DNA of 64,000 bases. Origin: Roseburia sp. (GTDB taxonomy: Bacteria; Bacillota; Clostridia; Christensenellales; Pumilibacteraceae). The position numbers and the translations under genes were made by a program. The notes beneath the pieces are model-generated. The model saw only the letters and a program-made list of their open reading frames with translations. It did not search any database and had not been told where the DNA came from. Positions 9,471-18,135 of this stretch are shown here, piece by piece. The stretch lies in the NCBI GenBank assembly GCA_023665905.1, contig JAMPDA010000001.1, positions 186,001 to 250,000 of the forward strand, given 5' to 3'. Within the stretch, counting starts at the first letter, position 1; the number at the start of each line of letters is the position of its first letter.

Positions 9471-10381
9471 TATTGCCATCCGATAAAATTTTTTACGCAC
9501 TTAAAGATCTCGTCTTCGTCGCGCGCGTCTATAAAAACCTTGTTGAGTTTTACGTTTTTAAAATATGTGATCTGACGTTTCGCGTAATTGCGCGTCTTTT
9601 GCGCGACGAGTTCGACAAGCTCGTCGCGCGGCATTTCGGGATAACTTATTATCTGCTTATAACCGAGCGCCTGCATGGATTGCTTATCGGCATACTCGGC
9701 TAAGCTTTTAGCTTCCTCGATAAGTCCGTCGTCGAACATTTTGCGCACTCGCGCATTTATACGACCGTACAGCATGTCCCGTGGTAGTGTCAAAACGATC
9801 GTCATATCGTCGTAAGGCTTTTTAATGTCCGCGGCGGCGGACTTAGGCTCGCCTTTTATCGCGAATATCTCCAACGCTCTCACGACGCGTTTGACGTCGT
9901 TTTTTGCTATTTTTTGCGCCGACTCGCCGTCTACGGCGCGCAGAAACGAAAATATTACGTCCGCGCCGAAGATGTGCGCACACAGCTTGAGCGCGGTGCG
10001 GATAACGTCGTTTTTGGGCGTATTAGCAAAGTTACAGCCCGAAAACAACGAGTACACATACATGCCCGTGCCGCCCGTTATGATAGGAAGCTTGCCTTGC
10101 GAATGAGCGTCTGCTATCGCCTTCGACGCGAGCTCTACATAGTCGCCCACCGAAAAAGGCGTGTCGCCGTCCGCTACATCAATGAGCTCATGTCGCACTC
10201 CGCCCAATTCGGATTTTGTGAGCTTCCCCGTTCCTATATCGAAGCCTCGGTAAATCTGCATCGAGTCTGAGCCGATTATGACGCCGTTAAACTCGCGCGC
10301 CAAGCGCAGCGCAATCGCAGACTTGCCGACGGCGGTGCACCCCACTATCGCGACCGTTTTTATACGATGCGCTTGAACCAC
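9470..10381 (-). CDS. miaA: tRNA dimethylallyltransferase MiaA
   Basis: Adds the dimethylallyl group to A37 of tRNAs reading UNN codons, the substrate later thiomethylated by MiaB, encoded at the head of the same operon. The P-loop is GCTAVGKSAIAL near the N terminus, followed by SDSMQIYRGFDIGTGK and the GGTGMYVYSLFSG stretch. The GTG at 10381 was chosen: it has AAGGAG eight bases upstream and gives 303 residues, the family length; the frame otherwise runs 50 codons into mutL. It overlaps the mutL end by 22 bases. Confidence 0.96.
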   Translation of the reverse strand: MVQAHRIKTVAIVGCTAVGKSAIALRLAREFNGVIIGSDSMQIYRGFDIGTGKLTKSELGGVRHELIDVADGDTPFSVGDYVELASKAIADAHSQGKLPIITGGTGMYVYSLFSGCNFANTPKNDVIRTALKLCAHIFGADVIFSFLRAVDGESAQKIAKNDVKRVVRALEIFAIKGEPKSAAADIKKPYDDMTIVLTLPRDMLYGRINARVRKMFDDGLIEEAKSLAEYADKQSMQALGYKQIISYPEMPRDELVELVAQKTRNYAKRQITYFKNVKLNKVFIDARDEDEIFKCVKNFIGWQ

Positions 10382-12192
10382 TTTTCTATCTCCTTTTTGG
10401 AAAAGCACACGGCAATAGGTCTGCCGTGAGGACAGAACAGCGATATTTTGCGTTCGGACATTTCGCACAGCAACGCGTCGATCTCCGATTGCTTCAGGTC
10501 GTCGATCTCGCCCTTTACCGCGGCTTTGCATGCGGCTTGCATAAGGCGTTCGCGAAGCGTGATCGGACTTTTATCGCGCGAATTAACGAGCGACAGCAGA
10601 TCCGAAACAAACGACTGCATGTCTATACCCGAACATTCGTACGGCACGCTCGAAAGCGAAAACGTAAAATCGCCGAACGGAACAATGCCGAAGCCGCAGT
10701 CCGCAAGCAGGTCGGAATTTTCGGTTATCGCCTCGGCGTCTGCCGCGGAAACATCGAAAACAAACGGCAGGATAAGCGGCTGCGTTTTCATTCGCTTCTT
10801 TTCGTAATCTTCGAGCAATCTGTCGTAAAGCAGCTTTTCGTGAGCGGCGTGCTGATCTACAAAATAACACTGTTCGTCCTTTTCGAGTATCAAGTATGTA
10901 TTGAACAGCTTGCCGATATACTTACATTCCGTCGGCGCGAACTGTTTTTCCTGTGAAAAATCGGCTACGCTGTCGTAAATATCCGAATATCCGCCGTTCT
11001 TTGCCGCGGAAAACTCGTCCGTCGCATCCGTCGGCACGGTTTCCACATGCTCGATTATTTGTTCCGTATCGACGCCGACGGGGATATCGCCGCGTGTTAT
11101 AGGCGGAGCAATGTCGAAGAATGAGCGCAAAGAGTGCGATTTTCCGAAATCAAGCGGAGCGGACTGTTTCGCGTAATTGAAATCTTCGTCATTTAGACGT
11201 TTTGCTTCGGTGAGGCGCGGCATTACGGCGTTCTTTACGGCGCGAGCTGTCAGAGATTTGACCTTTACGTCGTCTGCGAATTTTACCTGTAATTTACTTG
11301 GATGGACGTTAACGTCTATCATGTCGTAAGGCATTGTTATGTATAGAACGAACATCGGGTATTGGCGTTTCATAAGATACGGCGCATAGACCGAATACAC
11401 GGCGTAAACTATGTCCGAACTCTCCACATATCTGCCGTTGATTATTATGTTTTGATAGTTCTTTGACGGTTTGGTGTACGACGGCACGCATGTAAAACCC
11501 GTGATCTTCATGGGCGGTTCGTCGAGTTCGACCTTTACGGTATTATTGAGCGCGGACTCGCCGTATACGGCATAGACGGCGCTTTCCGCGCCCTCGCCCG
11601 ACGAGGAGAAATGCTTGGTTTCGCTGTCGAACTTAAACACCGTGTTCGGATTGGCGAGGACGAGATGCTCTATGAGCGTAAAGATCTTGGTTTCTTCGCG
11701 CGACGGTTTATTTAAGAACTTTTTGCGCGCGGGAATACGCTCGAAAAGCCGCTCGACGAGCACGGTCGTTCCGAGTTTAGCGCCGTATTCCTCATGGGAA
11801 AGCAATTTACCGTCTTTATACACTACCTTGCCGCCCATTTCGCTATCTGCGGCACGGGATATCATAGTGACGTCTGCGACGGCGGCAATGCTCGGAAGCG
11901 CCTCGCCGCGAAAGCCGAGCGTCGATATTGTGTCGAGGTCTTCCAGCGAGCTGATTTTGCTCGTTGCATGCGGCATAAAGGCGATTGGCATATCGTCGAA
12001 CGCTATGCCGCTGCCGTTATCCGTTATGCGTATACTTTCTATCCCACCGCCGCGTATCGTCACGAAAATTTCCGTAGCGCCCGCGTCTATGGCGTTTTCC
12101 ACCAATTCTTTTACAATGGATGCAGGGCTCTCCACCACTTCGCCGGCGGCAATACGATTGAATATATCGCTCGAAAGTTTGTTAATTTTCAT
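10360..12192 (-). CDS. mutL: DNA mismatch repair protein MutL
   Basis: MutL couples mismatch recognition by MutS to strand removal. The N-terminal GHKL ATPase motifs are plain (ENAIDAGAT, DNGSGI, TLGFRGEALPSI), and the C-terminal region has DQHAAHEKLLYD and the CPHGRP zinc-site element, so this is an endonuclease-type MutL as in bacteria lacking MutH. The last acidic residue of the DQHA(X)2E(X)4E motif is aspartate here rather than glutamate. Length is 610 residues. Start overlaps the mutS stop (ATGA), so MutS and MutL are co-translated. Confidence 0.97.
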   Translation of the reverse strand: MKINKLSSDIFNRIAAGEVVESPASIVKELVENAIDAGATEIFVTIRGGGIESIRITDNGSGIAFDDMPIAFMPHATSKISSLEDLDTISTLGFRGEALPSIAAVADVTMISRAADSEMGGKVVYKDGKLLSHEEYGAKLGTTVLVERLFERIPARKKFLNKPSREETKIFTLIEHLVLANPNTVFKFDSETKHFSSSGEGAESAVYAVYGESALNNTVKVELDEPPMKITGFTCVPSYTKPSKNYQNIIINGRYVESSDIVYAVYSVYAPYLMKRQYPMFVLYITMPYDMIDVNVHPSKLQVKFADDVKVKSLTARAVKNAVMPRLTEAKRLNDEDFNYAKQSAPLDFGKSHSLRSFFDIAPPITRGDIPVGVDTEQIIEHVETVPTDATDEFSAAKNGGYSDIYDSVADFSQEKQFAPTECKYIGKLFNTYLILEKDEQCYFVDQHAAHEKLLYDRLLEDYEKKRMKTQPLILPFVFDVSAADAEAITENSDLLADCGFGIVPFGDFTFSLSSVPYECSGIDMQSFVSDLLSLVNSRDKSPITLRERLMQAACKAAVKGEIDDLKQSEIDALLCEMSERKISLFCPHGRPIAVCFSKKEIEKWFKRIV

Positions 12193-14765
12193 GCGTCGAT
12201 TTTTTCCTTTAGATCGCTTAGGATATCCAGCGCGCCACGCGGCGTCACGTCGTTTATATCGAGCTCGCTTATTATCCTGATTATTTCGTCGTGTTTTGCA
12301 ACGCTGTCGAACATGGAAAGCTGACGGCTGTCGTTCGCCTTGTGTGCGATATCTGCGTTGACGAGTTGCGAAAGCAGTTGCTTTGCGCGATCGAGCACCT
12401 GCTGAGGCAGCCCTGCCAAAGCGGAAACTTCTATACCGAAGCTTTTGTTTGCGCTTCCGCGCATGATCTTGCGCATGAACTTAATGCCGCCGTCGTGCTC
12501 TTTTGCGGTGAATTTGTAATTTTTGAGCCCGTTTATTGAGCCCTCAAGCTCGGTAAGTTCGTGAAAATGCGTGGAAAACAGCACTTTCGCGCGCGAACTT
12601 TGCGCAATAAACTCTATTACAGCCCAGGCGATACTGAGCCCGTCGTATGTCGAAGTTCCGCGGCCTATCTCGTCCAAAAGTATCAGGCTCGCGTCGGTGG
12701 CGTTTTCCAATATCTGCGAAACCTCGCTCATTTCCACCATGAACGTGCTTCTGCCGGTGGACAGATCGTCGCTAGCTCCGACGCGCGTGAACACCTTGTC
12801 CACAAGTCCGATGCGCGCCGACTTTGCCGGCACAAACGAGCCTATGTGCGCCATTACGGTGATGAGCGCGACTTGACGCATGTACAGGCTTTTTCCTGCC
12901 ATATTCGGTCCTGTTATGAGCATTATTCTCGAGTCGCCGTTATCGAGCGCCGTGTTGTTGGGAACAAACAGCTCGTCGGACGGTAAAAGCTCCGCTACCG
13001 GGTGTCGCCCTTCCGAAATGGATATCTCGCCGCTTTCCGTTATTTCCGGCTTTGCGTAACCGTTCTGTTTTGCCGCCGTCGCGAGCGATACAATGCAGTC
13101 GAGATCGGCTATGGCTTTTCCGAGCGCATTGAGCGCGCCGCATTTTTCGCGAAGCGCGGACAGCACTTGCAGATACAGCTCATGCTCGCGTTTTTCGGCA
13201 AGCTCCGCGGCGTTGAGAACTTTATATTCTGTTTCTTTGAGGGCGTCGGTTATGTACCGCTCTGCGTTTGCGACGGTCTGTCGGCGGTGATAATAGTCCG
13301 GAACGAGCGAATCGAACTGCCTCGGAACTTCTATAAAGTAGCCGAACAGCCGGTTGTAAGAAATGCGCAGATTTTTGATCTTGGTCTTTTCGCGCTCCTC
13401 GCTTTCTATCTTCGCAATAATAGCGCGAGAATTTTTGACCGTAGCGCGGTACTCGTCAAGCTCGCCGTCAAACCCGTCGCGTATGAGATTGCCGTCGCTT
13501 TCCTTGTCGCTCGACAGTATCGCGGAAACGGCGCTGTCGATAAGTTCGGACAGCGCGGACAGCGGATCGATATCCTTATCTATCCTGCCGTACATAGACG
13601 CCGAAAGTTCGCCGAGCGTTTTCTTTATTTCGGGCAGCGCGTGCAGCGACTCGCCGAGCGCCAAAGTGTCCTTTTGCTTGATCTCGCCGAGCGCGAGGTT
13701 TGCGGATATTCGCACTATGTCCTTAATTCCGCCGAGCAATCCCCTAAGCTTTTCGCGCGTTATCGTGTCGTTGTACAGTTCTTCTACGGCGGCAAGACGC
13801 TCGTCTATCTTGGCTTTTACGCACAGCGGACGCATTATCCATTTTTGGAGCTGCCTGTCGCCCATCGGCGTGCATGTTTTGTTTATGCAGTCACGCAACG
13901 TCGTTCCGCGTTTGCGGCTTTGCGATTCCGTAAGCTCGAGTGTTTTTGCGGTGTTGGCGTCGATATCCATGTAGATATCCGACTCAAATGATTCCGCGCT
14001 CCCGATATTGACGTCGTTACGGAACTGCATGCTCCGCACGTAAGCTATCAATGCGCCCTCGGCGCACACGCAGTTCGGGGTCTTGCACATATTTTTCAGT
14101 TCGCGCTCGTCCACGATTTGAGCTACGGTGCGCTTTGCAGTTTCGAAATCGAACATAGCGTCGTCGTACTGCGTCATGCCGCAAACCGATCCGAATTTGA
14201 TCACTGAAAGCTCCAAACTCTCCTCGAGCATTTTTGAATTGCAGATTATTTCCGCAGGGCGAATACGCATTAAAAGATCGTTCAACCGAACCTTTACGGG
14301 ACACGGAATAAAATGGTTGTACGTTTCCGACGTGGTAATGTCCGTCCAAACGGCGCCGACGCCGCTGTCGTTCAAATACAGCGACATCAGATAGTTGTTT
14401 TTGTCGTCCGAAAGACTGTCCGTATCCGTTATCGTGCCGCCCGTTATAATGCGCGTAACATCGCGATCCACAATACCTTTAACGTCGGCAGGGTCTTGCA
14501 TTTGCTCGCATATAGCGACCTTATACCCTTTTTTGAGCAGTCGCGATATGTACGTCTGCACGGCGTGATACGGCACGCCGCACATCGGCGCGCGCTCGCT
14601 CAAGCCGCAGGCTCTTCCCGTAAGCGTAAGATCGAGTTCGCGCGAAACGGTTATCGCGTCGTCGAAAAACATCTCGTAAAAATCGCCGAGTCTGAACATT
14701 AAAATCGTGTCGGGATAATTAGCTTTGATTTTTTTATATTGGACCATCATCGGCGATAGACCCAT
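12189..14765 (-). CDS. mutS: DNA mismatch repair protein MutS
   Basis: Recognises mismatches and small loops. The mismatch-wedge F-x-E motif is present in MFRLGDFYEMF about 30 residues in; the ATPase has Walker A GPNMAGKS, the DDLSTGRSTFMVEM signature region and Walker B LILLDEIGRGTSTYDG. The C-terminal helix-turn-helix and tail complete an 858-residue protein. The longer frame opens with a GTG inside miaB; the ATG at 14765, one base beyond the miaB stop and preceded by GGTGAGG, is preferred. It overlaps mutL by four bases. Confidence 0.97.
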   Translation of the reverse strand: MGLSPMMVQYKKIKANYPDTILMFRLGDFYEMFFDDAITVSRELDLTLTGRACGLSERAPMCGVPYHAVQTYISRLLKKGYKVAICEQMQDPADVKGIVDRDVTRIITGGTITDTDSLSDDKNNYLMSLYLNDSGVGAVWTDITTSETYNHFIPCPVKVRLNDLLMRIRPAEIICNSKMLEESLELSVIKFGSVCGMTQYDDAMFDFETAKRTVAQIVDERELKNMCKTPNCVCAEGALIAYVRSMQFRNDVNIGSAESFESDIYMDIDANTAKTLELTESQSRKRGTTLRDCINKTCTPMGDRQLQKWIMRPLCVKAKIDERLAAVEELYNDTITREKLRGLLGGIKDIVRISANLALGEIKQKDTLALGESLHALPEIKKTLGELSASMYGRIDKDIDPLSALSELIDSAVSAILSSDKESDGNLIRDGFDGELDEYRATVKNSRAIIAKIESEEREKTKIKNLRISYNRLFGYFIEVPRQFDSLVPDYYHRRQTVANAERYITDALKETEYKVLNAAELAEKREHELYLQVLSALREKCGALNALGKAIADLDCIVSLATAAKQNGYAKPEITESGEISISEGRHPVAELLPSDELFVPNNTALDNGDSRIMLITGPNMAGKSLYMRQVALITVMAHIGSFVPAKSARIGLVDKVFTRVGASDDLSTGRSTFMVEMSEVSQILENATDASLILLDEIGRGTSTYDGLSIAWAVIEFIAQSSRAKVLFSTHFHELTELEGSINGLKNYKFTAKEHDGGIKFMRKIMRGSANKSFGIEVSALAGLPQQVLDRAKQLLSQLVNADIAHKANDSRQLSMFDSVAKHDEIIRIISELDINDVTPRGALDILSDLKEKIDA

Positions 14766-14766
14766 A

Positions 14767-16056
14767 TCACTGCACCTCACCTTTCAAATTGGCGTTTTTA
14801 GCCGAAGTAATTTTAACATTGACGAAGTCGCCGACCGCGGAATTTGCGTCTTCGAATGTGACCGCCGCGTCGTTTTCCGTCTTTCCGAAGCATTTATTGT
14901 CTTTCTTTTCGGAAACGAGCACCTCTACGGTGCTGCCTAAAAAACCTTCCGCGACGGCTTTTGATATTTCGAATTGGCATTTGATAAGCTTATCTATGCG
15001 CGCCTGCTTTGTCTTGTAATCGAGCTGCGGCATACCGTCCGCAGGAGTTCCGCTCCGACGCGAATAGATAAACGTAAAAAGATTGTTGTACTTAACGCGC
15101 CTGACAAGATCGAGAGTTTGCTCGAAATCTTCCTCCGTTTCGGTCGGAAACCCGACCATGACGTCCGAACTCAACCCGATATCGGGAACGATATTTCGCA
15201 CATGATCTATCTTTTTAAAATACTCCTCGCGAGTGTAATGCCTGTTCATAGCCTGCAATATCCTATCGCTCCCCGACTGCACGGGCAAGTGAAGGTTGCG
15301 ACTGAGCACTTTGGACGTTCCGTAAAGTTCGGCAAGTTCGAGTGAAAAATCCTTGGGGTGCGACGTCATGAATTTAAGTCTGTATTTTGCTCCGCAGTCC
15401 AAAAGTTTAAGCAGATCGATAAAACTTTTCCCGTCGCACGAATACGAGTTGACGTTTTGACCCAAAAGCGTTATCTGTTTATAGCCGCGCTTTAAAAGCC
15501 CGTCCACGTCGCGCAGAATATCGTCTATATGTCGGCAACGCTCGCGGCCGCGAACGTACGGGACAATGCAGTATGTGCAAAAATTATTGCAGCCGTACAT
15601 GATATTGACCCAGGCGTTTACGCCGTCGGCGCGCACCGCAGGACAGGCGGACGAAATATCGCGTTCCTTTTCCCACACATCGACTATCTGTTTTCCGCAA
15701 GCATAAAACGTGTCGATGTATTCGCCGAGCAACGGCTGGTTGAATGTGCCGATAACAATGTCAACAAACGGACAACGCTTCGCCAAACTTTGCGCTACAT
15801 CGCGCCGTTGCGTCATACAGCCGCAAACAATGAGAAGCGCGCCAGATTTTTTTTGACTTTTAAGCCTGCCCAAATGCCCGTAGACCTTGGTTTCCGCAGT
15901 TTCGCGCACACAGCAAGTATTCATTACGATGATATCCGCATCGCAAACATCGTCGCACGCCGAAAAACCGCGATCGCACAAAATGCCCGCCAATTTTTCC
16001 GATTCGTGTACGTTCATTTGACAGCCGTATGTGTGTATGAAATACTTGTTGTTCAT
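14767..16056 (-). CDS. miaB: tRNA 2-methylthio-N6-dimethylallyladenosine synthase MiaB
   Basis: A radical SAM methylthiotransferase acting on i6A37 of tRNA. The N-terminal UPF0004 domain has the auxiliary-cluster cysteines (TYGCQMNVHESE, MNTCCVRE), the radical SAM CxxxCxxC motif is NFCTYCIVPYVRGRE preceded by GC, and a TRAM domain closes the 429-residue chain. Start has a GGTGAA site and lies behind a promoter. With miaA in the same operon, both steps of ms2i6A37 formation are encoded together. Confidence 0.97.
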   Translation of the reverse strand: MNNKYFIHTYGCQMNVHESEKLAGILCDRGFSACDDVCDADIIVMNTCCVRETAETKVYGHLGRLKSQKKSGALLIVCGCMTQRRDVAQSLAKRCPFVDIVIGTFNQPLLGEYIDTFYACGKQIVDVWEKERDISSACPAVRADGVNAWVNIMYGCNNFCTYCIVPYVRGRERCRHIDDILRDVDGLLKRGYKQITLLGQNVNSYSCDGKSFIDLLKLLDCGAKYRLKFMTSHPKDFSLELAELYGTSKVLSRNLHLPVQSGSDRILQAMNRHYTREEYFKKIDHVRNIVPDIGLSSDVMVGFPTETEEDFEQTLDLVRRVKYNNLFTFIYSRRSGTPADGMPQLDYKTKQARIDKLIKCQFEISKAVAEGFLGSTVEVLVSEKKDNKCFGKTENDAAVTFEDANSAVGDFVNVKITSAKNANLKGEVQ

Positions 16057-16124
16057 TCGTTCACCGTATGCCGACGGACAAACTGCCCTTACGGCGCATA
16101 TTCTCCATTATGGAATACACAATA

Positions 16125-16153
16125 ATTATACAACAAATGCGACGGTTTGTACA
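16125..16153 (-). promoter_or_regulatory. Promoter for the miaB-mutS-mutL-miaA-ynbB-eno operon
   Basis: Minus strand: -35 TGTACA (16148-16153), 17-base spacer, -10 TATAAT (16125-16130), about 70 bases before the miaB start. A small palindrome TCCATTATGGA lies between the -10 and the gene. No clear terminator of the preceding hemZ gene was seen. Confidence 0.65.
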
Positions 16154-16166
16154 GCAATTCGACACA

Positions 16167-17525
16167 TTAGTTGTTTTCAAAACAGTCGAATTTTGCTTTT
16201 AGCTTTTCTTCGTATCTATCGATATACAGCGCCACGTCGCGCATATTGGCAAATCTCACGATATTGCCGCCTTTCACTATTTTTGATATTGCGCCCGCGC
16301 CACAAGCCATTACGCCGACCGATTCTTCCATAGTCGTTATATTGTTTATACACTCTTTATCGGGCAGAGAAAATCCGACGTTTTCCAAATTTCCTGCCTG
16401 CCGTTTCTGCCGATAGAGATAATACGGGCGATAGTCGCCGAGGTGCGACAGCGCATAGTCCGTCATTTCGCTCGCACAGGCGTTTTCCCCTGCCGCGTAT
16501 CGTATTTCGCTCCCGTTCTTTTTGGACAGCGAATGTACCGTTATGTTCTGCGGTTTCAGCGCCTTTGTCTTTTCGAAGCTTTCAATAAAAATATCGAGAG
16601 TTTCGTCCGCAAGCCCTGCAATAAGGTCGCAGTTTATATCGAAACCGCGGCTTTTTACTGTTTCGAACGCCCTGAAAAAGTCCTCAGCAGTGTGCCGCCT
16701 GCCTATTGCGGCAAGCGTGGCGTCGTTCAGCGTTTGCGGATTGACGCACACACGCGTTACGCCGTGCTCTTTTATTATATCAGCCTTGGACTCCGTCACG
16801 GTATCGGGTCTGCCTGCCTCGCACGTATATTCGCAGTCGTGAACGCCTATACCGTCCAAAAGTTTGCGAAGCAATCCGTCATCGAGCGCCGTCGGCGTTC
16901 CGCCGCCGATATATACGGAAAGAATTTTTTTGCCGTGCGCGTAAAGAAAGTCCAGCGATCGCTTTACTTCGTCGCAGAGAAGATCGACATACCTTTCCGC
17001 CTGCGCCATGTTCTTGTCGATCGGAGTGGAAACGAACGAGCAGTATGTGCAACGCGTTGTACAGTACGGAATATGAACATAAAGATTAATACAATCGCTC
17101 GGGAAACGAACTTTACCGCTCTGTACGGTCACTATCTCTTTTAAAATTTCGGCGCGCGAGCCGTCAATGCGGTATACGGTTTTCAGTATATCCGCACATT
17201 CATCGAGCGAATATCCGCCGTTTAAACACTCGTAAAACAATTTTGTCGGACGGACGCCAGTAAGAGCACCCCATATCATTTTTCGTCCGGTGTGCGCGCT
17301 CAGCGCGTCGTAGAGCGCGATCTTGCTAAGTCGTGTCGTTCTGTGCGCTTGCGGTATAACGCCGTAAGCATCGCCGTCGTAAGTAAATGCGTACTGTTTG
17401 CCGTCTATAAAAACGCCGAATGTATTTCCGCAGTCCGCAGCGACTTCAATATGCGGAAAATCGTCGCCGAAAAATAGCCTTGCTACGTCCGCAAGCTCTG
17501 TATTATTTTTTATATCTGTTGACAT
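16167..17525 (-). CDS. hemZ: Oxygen-independent coproporphyrinogen III oxidase-like protein HemZ
   Basis: A radical SAM protein of 452 residues in the HemN/HemW/HemZ group. The motif is PYCTTRCTYCSFVS, with VYIGGGTPTAL and the INCDLIAGL stretch further on; the 160-residue N-terminal region before the cluster is typical of HemZ and not of HemW. The family is linked to coproporphyrinogen dehydrogenation, but several members may be haem chaperones, so the reaction is uncertain; no other haem genes are present. The ATG at 17525 gives a 23-base overlap with the upstream metallohydrolase; an upstream frame to 17606 is not supported by a ribosome site. Confidence 0.9.
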   Translation of the reverse strand: MSTDIKNNTELADVARLFFGDDFPHIEVAADCGNTFGVFIDGKQYAFTYDGDAYGVIPQAHRTTRLSKIALYDALSAHTGRKMIWGALTGVRPTKLFYECLNGGYSLDECADILKTVYRIDGSRAEILKEIVTVQSGKVRFPSDCINLYVHIPYCTTRCTYCSFVSTPIDKNMAQAERYVDLLCDEVKRSLDFLYAHGKKILSVYIGGGTPTALDDGLLRKLLDGIGVHDCEYTCEAGRPDTVTESKADIIKEHGVTRVCVNPQTLNDATLAAIGRRHTAEDFFRAFETVKSRGFDINCDLIAGLADETLDIFIESFEKTKALKPQNITVHSLSKKNGSEIRYAAGENACASEMTDYALSHLGDYRPYYLYRQKRQAGNLENVGFSLPDKECINNITTMEESVGVMACGAGAISKIVKGGNIVRFANMRDVALYIDRYEEKLKAKFDCFENN

Positions 17526-18126
17526 ACGGATTGTGTTTCCTTTCAAAATCCAGCGTCGTGGCGTCGCCGTGTCCCGGTAAAACCGCGTATTCGCCCTTGA
17601 GCGCAAAAAGCTTTTCGAGCGATCGCTCCATTTCCGACACGTTGCCGTATCTGAAATCGGTGCGGCCGACGCTCATCTTGAACAGCGTGTCGCCCGAAAA
17701 AACGATCCGTCCGTCAAGGATATAACATACGCTGTCCGGCGTATGCCCGGGCGTCGCAATCACTTTGTACTCGTGTCCGGATAGCATAAGTACGTCGCCG
17801 TCTTTTACAATGGCGTCCGCGTCGAACGATACTGTATTTTCTATATCGAAAAATTCGGCAAACTCATCGTTAAGGGCGGAAATTCCGCAGTCGAGTGCGG
17901 ACATGTATACTTTTGCGCCCAAGCGTTGCAGCTCCGCGACCGCGCCGATATGATCAAAATGCGCGTGAGTGAGCAATACACACTCTATTTTAGCGTTCTT
18001 TTGGGCAGCCGTATTCAGTATTGTTTGTGCGGAACAGGACGGATCGACGACAACTGCGCTGTCGCCTTCCGTTATTATATACGTATTCGTCTGCATTTGA
18101 CCGAGAACGAGGCGCAATATCTCCAT
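17503..18126 (-). CDS. MBL-fold metallohydrolase (glyoxalase II-like)
   Basis: A 207-residue metallo-beta-lactamase-fold hydrolase. The metal-binding motif is LLTHAHFDHIGA (HxHxDH), with TPGHTPDSVCY and SGDTLFKMSVGRTDF as the later ligands, and PGHGDAT near the end. This short form is often called hydroxyacylglutathione hydrolase-like or YqgX, but the substrate is unknown. A GAGGA site precedes the ATG, 9 bases after the rel stop. The placement between rel and hemZ follows the common order in Clostridia. Confidence 0.9.
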   Translation of the reverse strand: MEILRLVLGQMQTNTYIITEGDSAVVVDPSCSAQTILNTAAQKNAKIECVLLTHAHFDHIGAVAELQRLGAKVYMSALDCGISALNDEFAEFFDIENTVSFDADAIVKDGDVLMLSGHEYKVIATPGHTPDSVCYILDGRIVFSGDTLFKMSVGRTDFRYGNVSEMERSLEKLFALKGEYAVLPGHGDATTLDFERKHNPYVNRYKK

Positions 18127-18135
18127 GCTCTATCC

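Noticed and set aside
13002..13991. Plus-strand frame of 329 codons
   Set aside because: Antisense to mutS with no motif.
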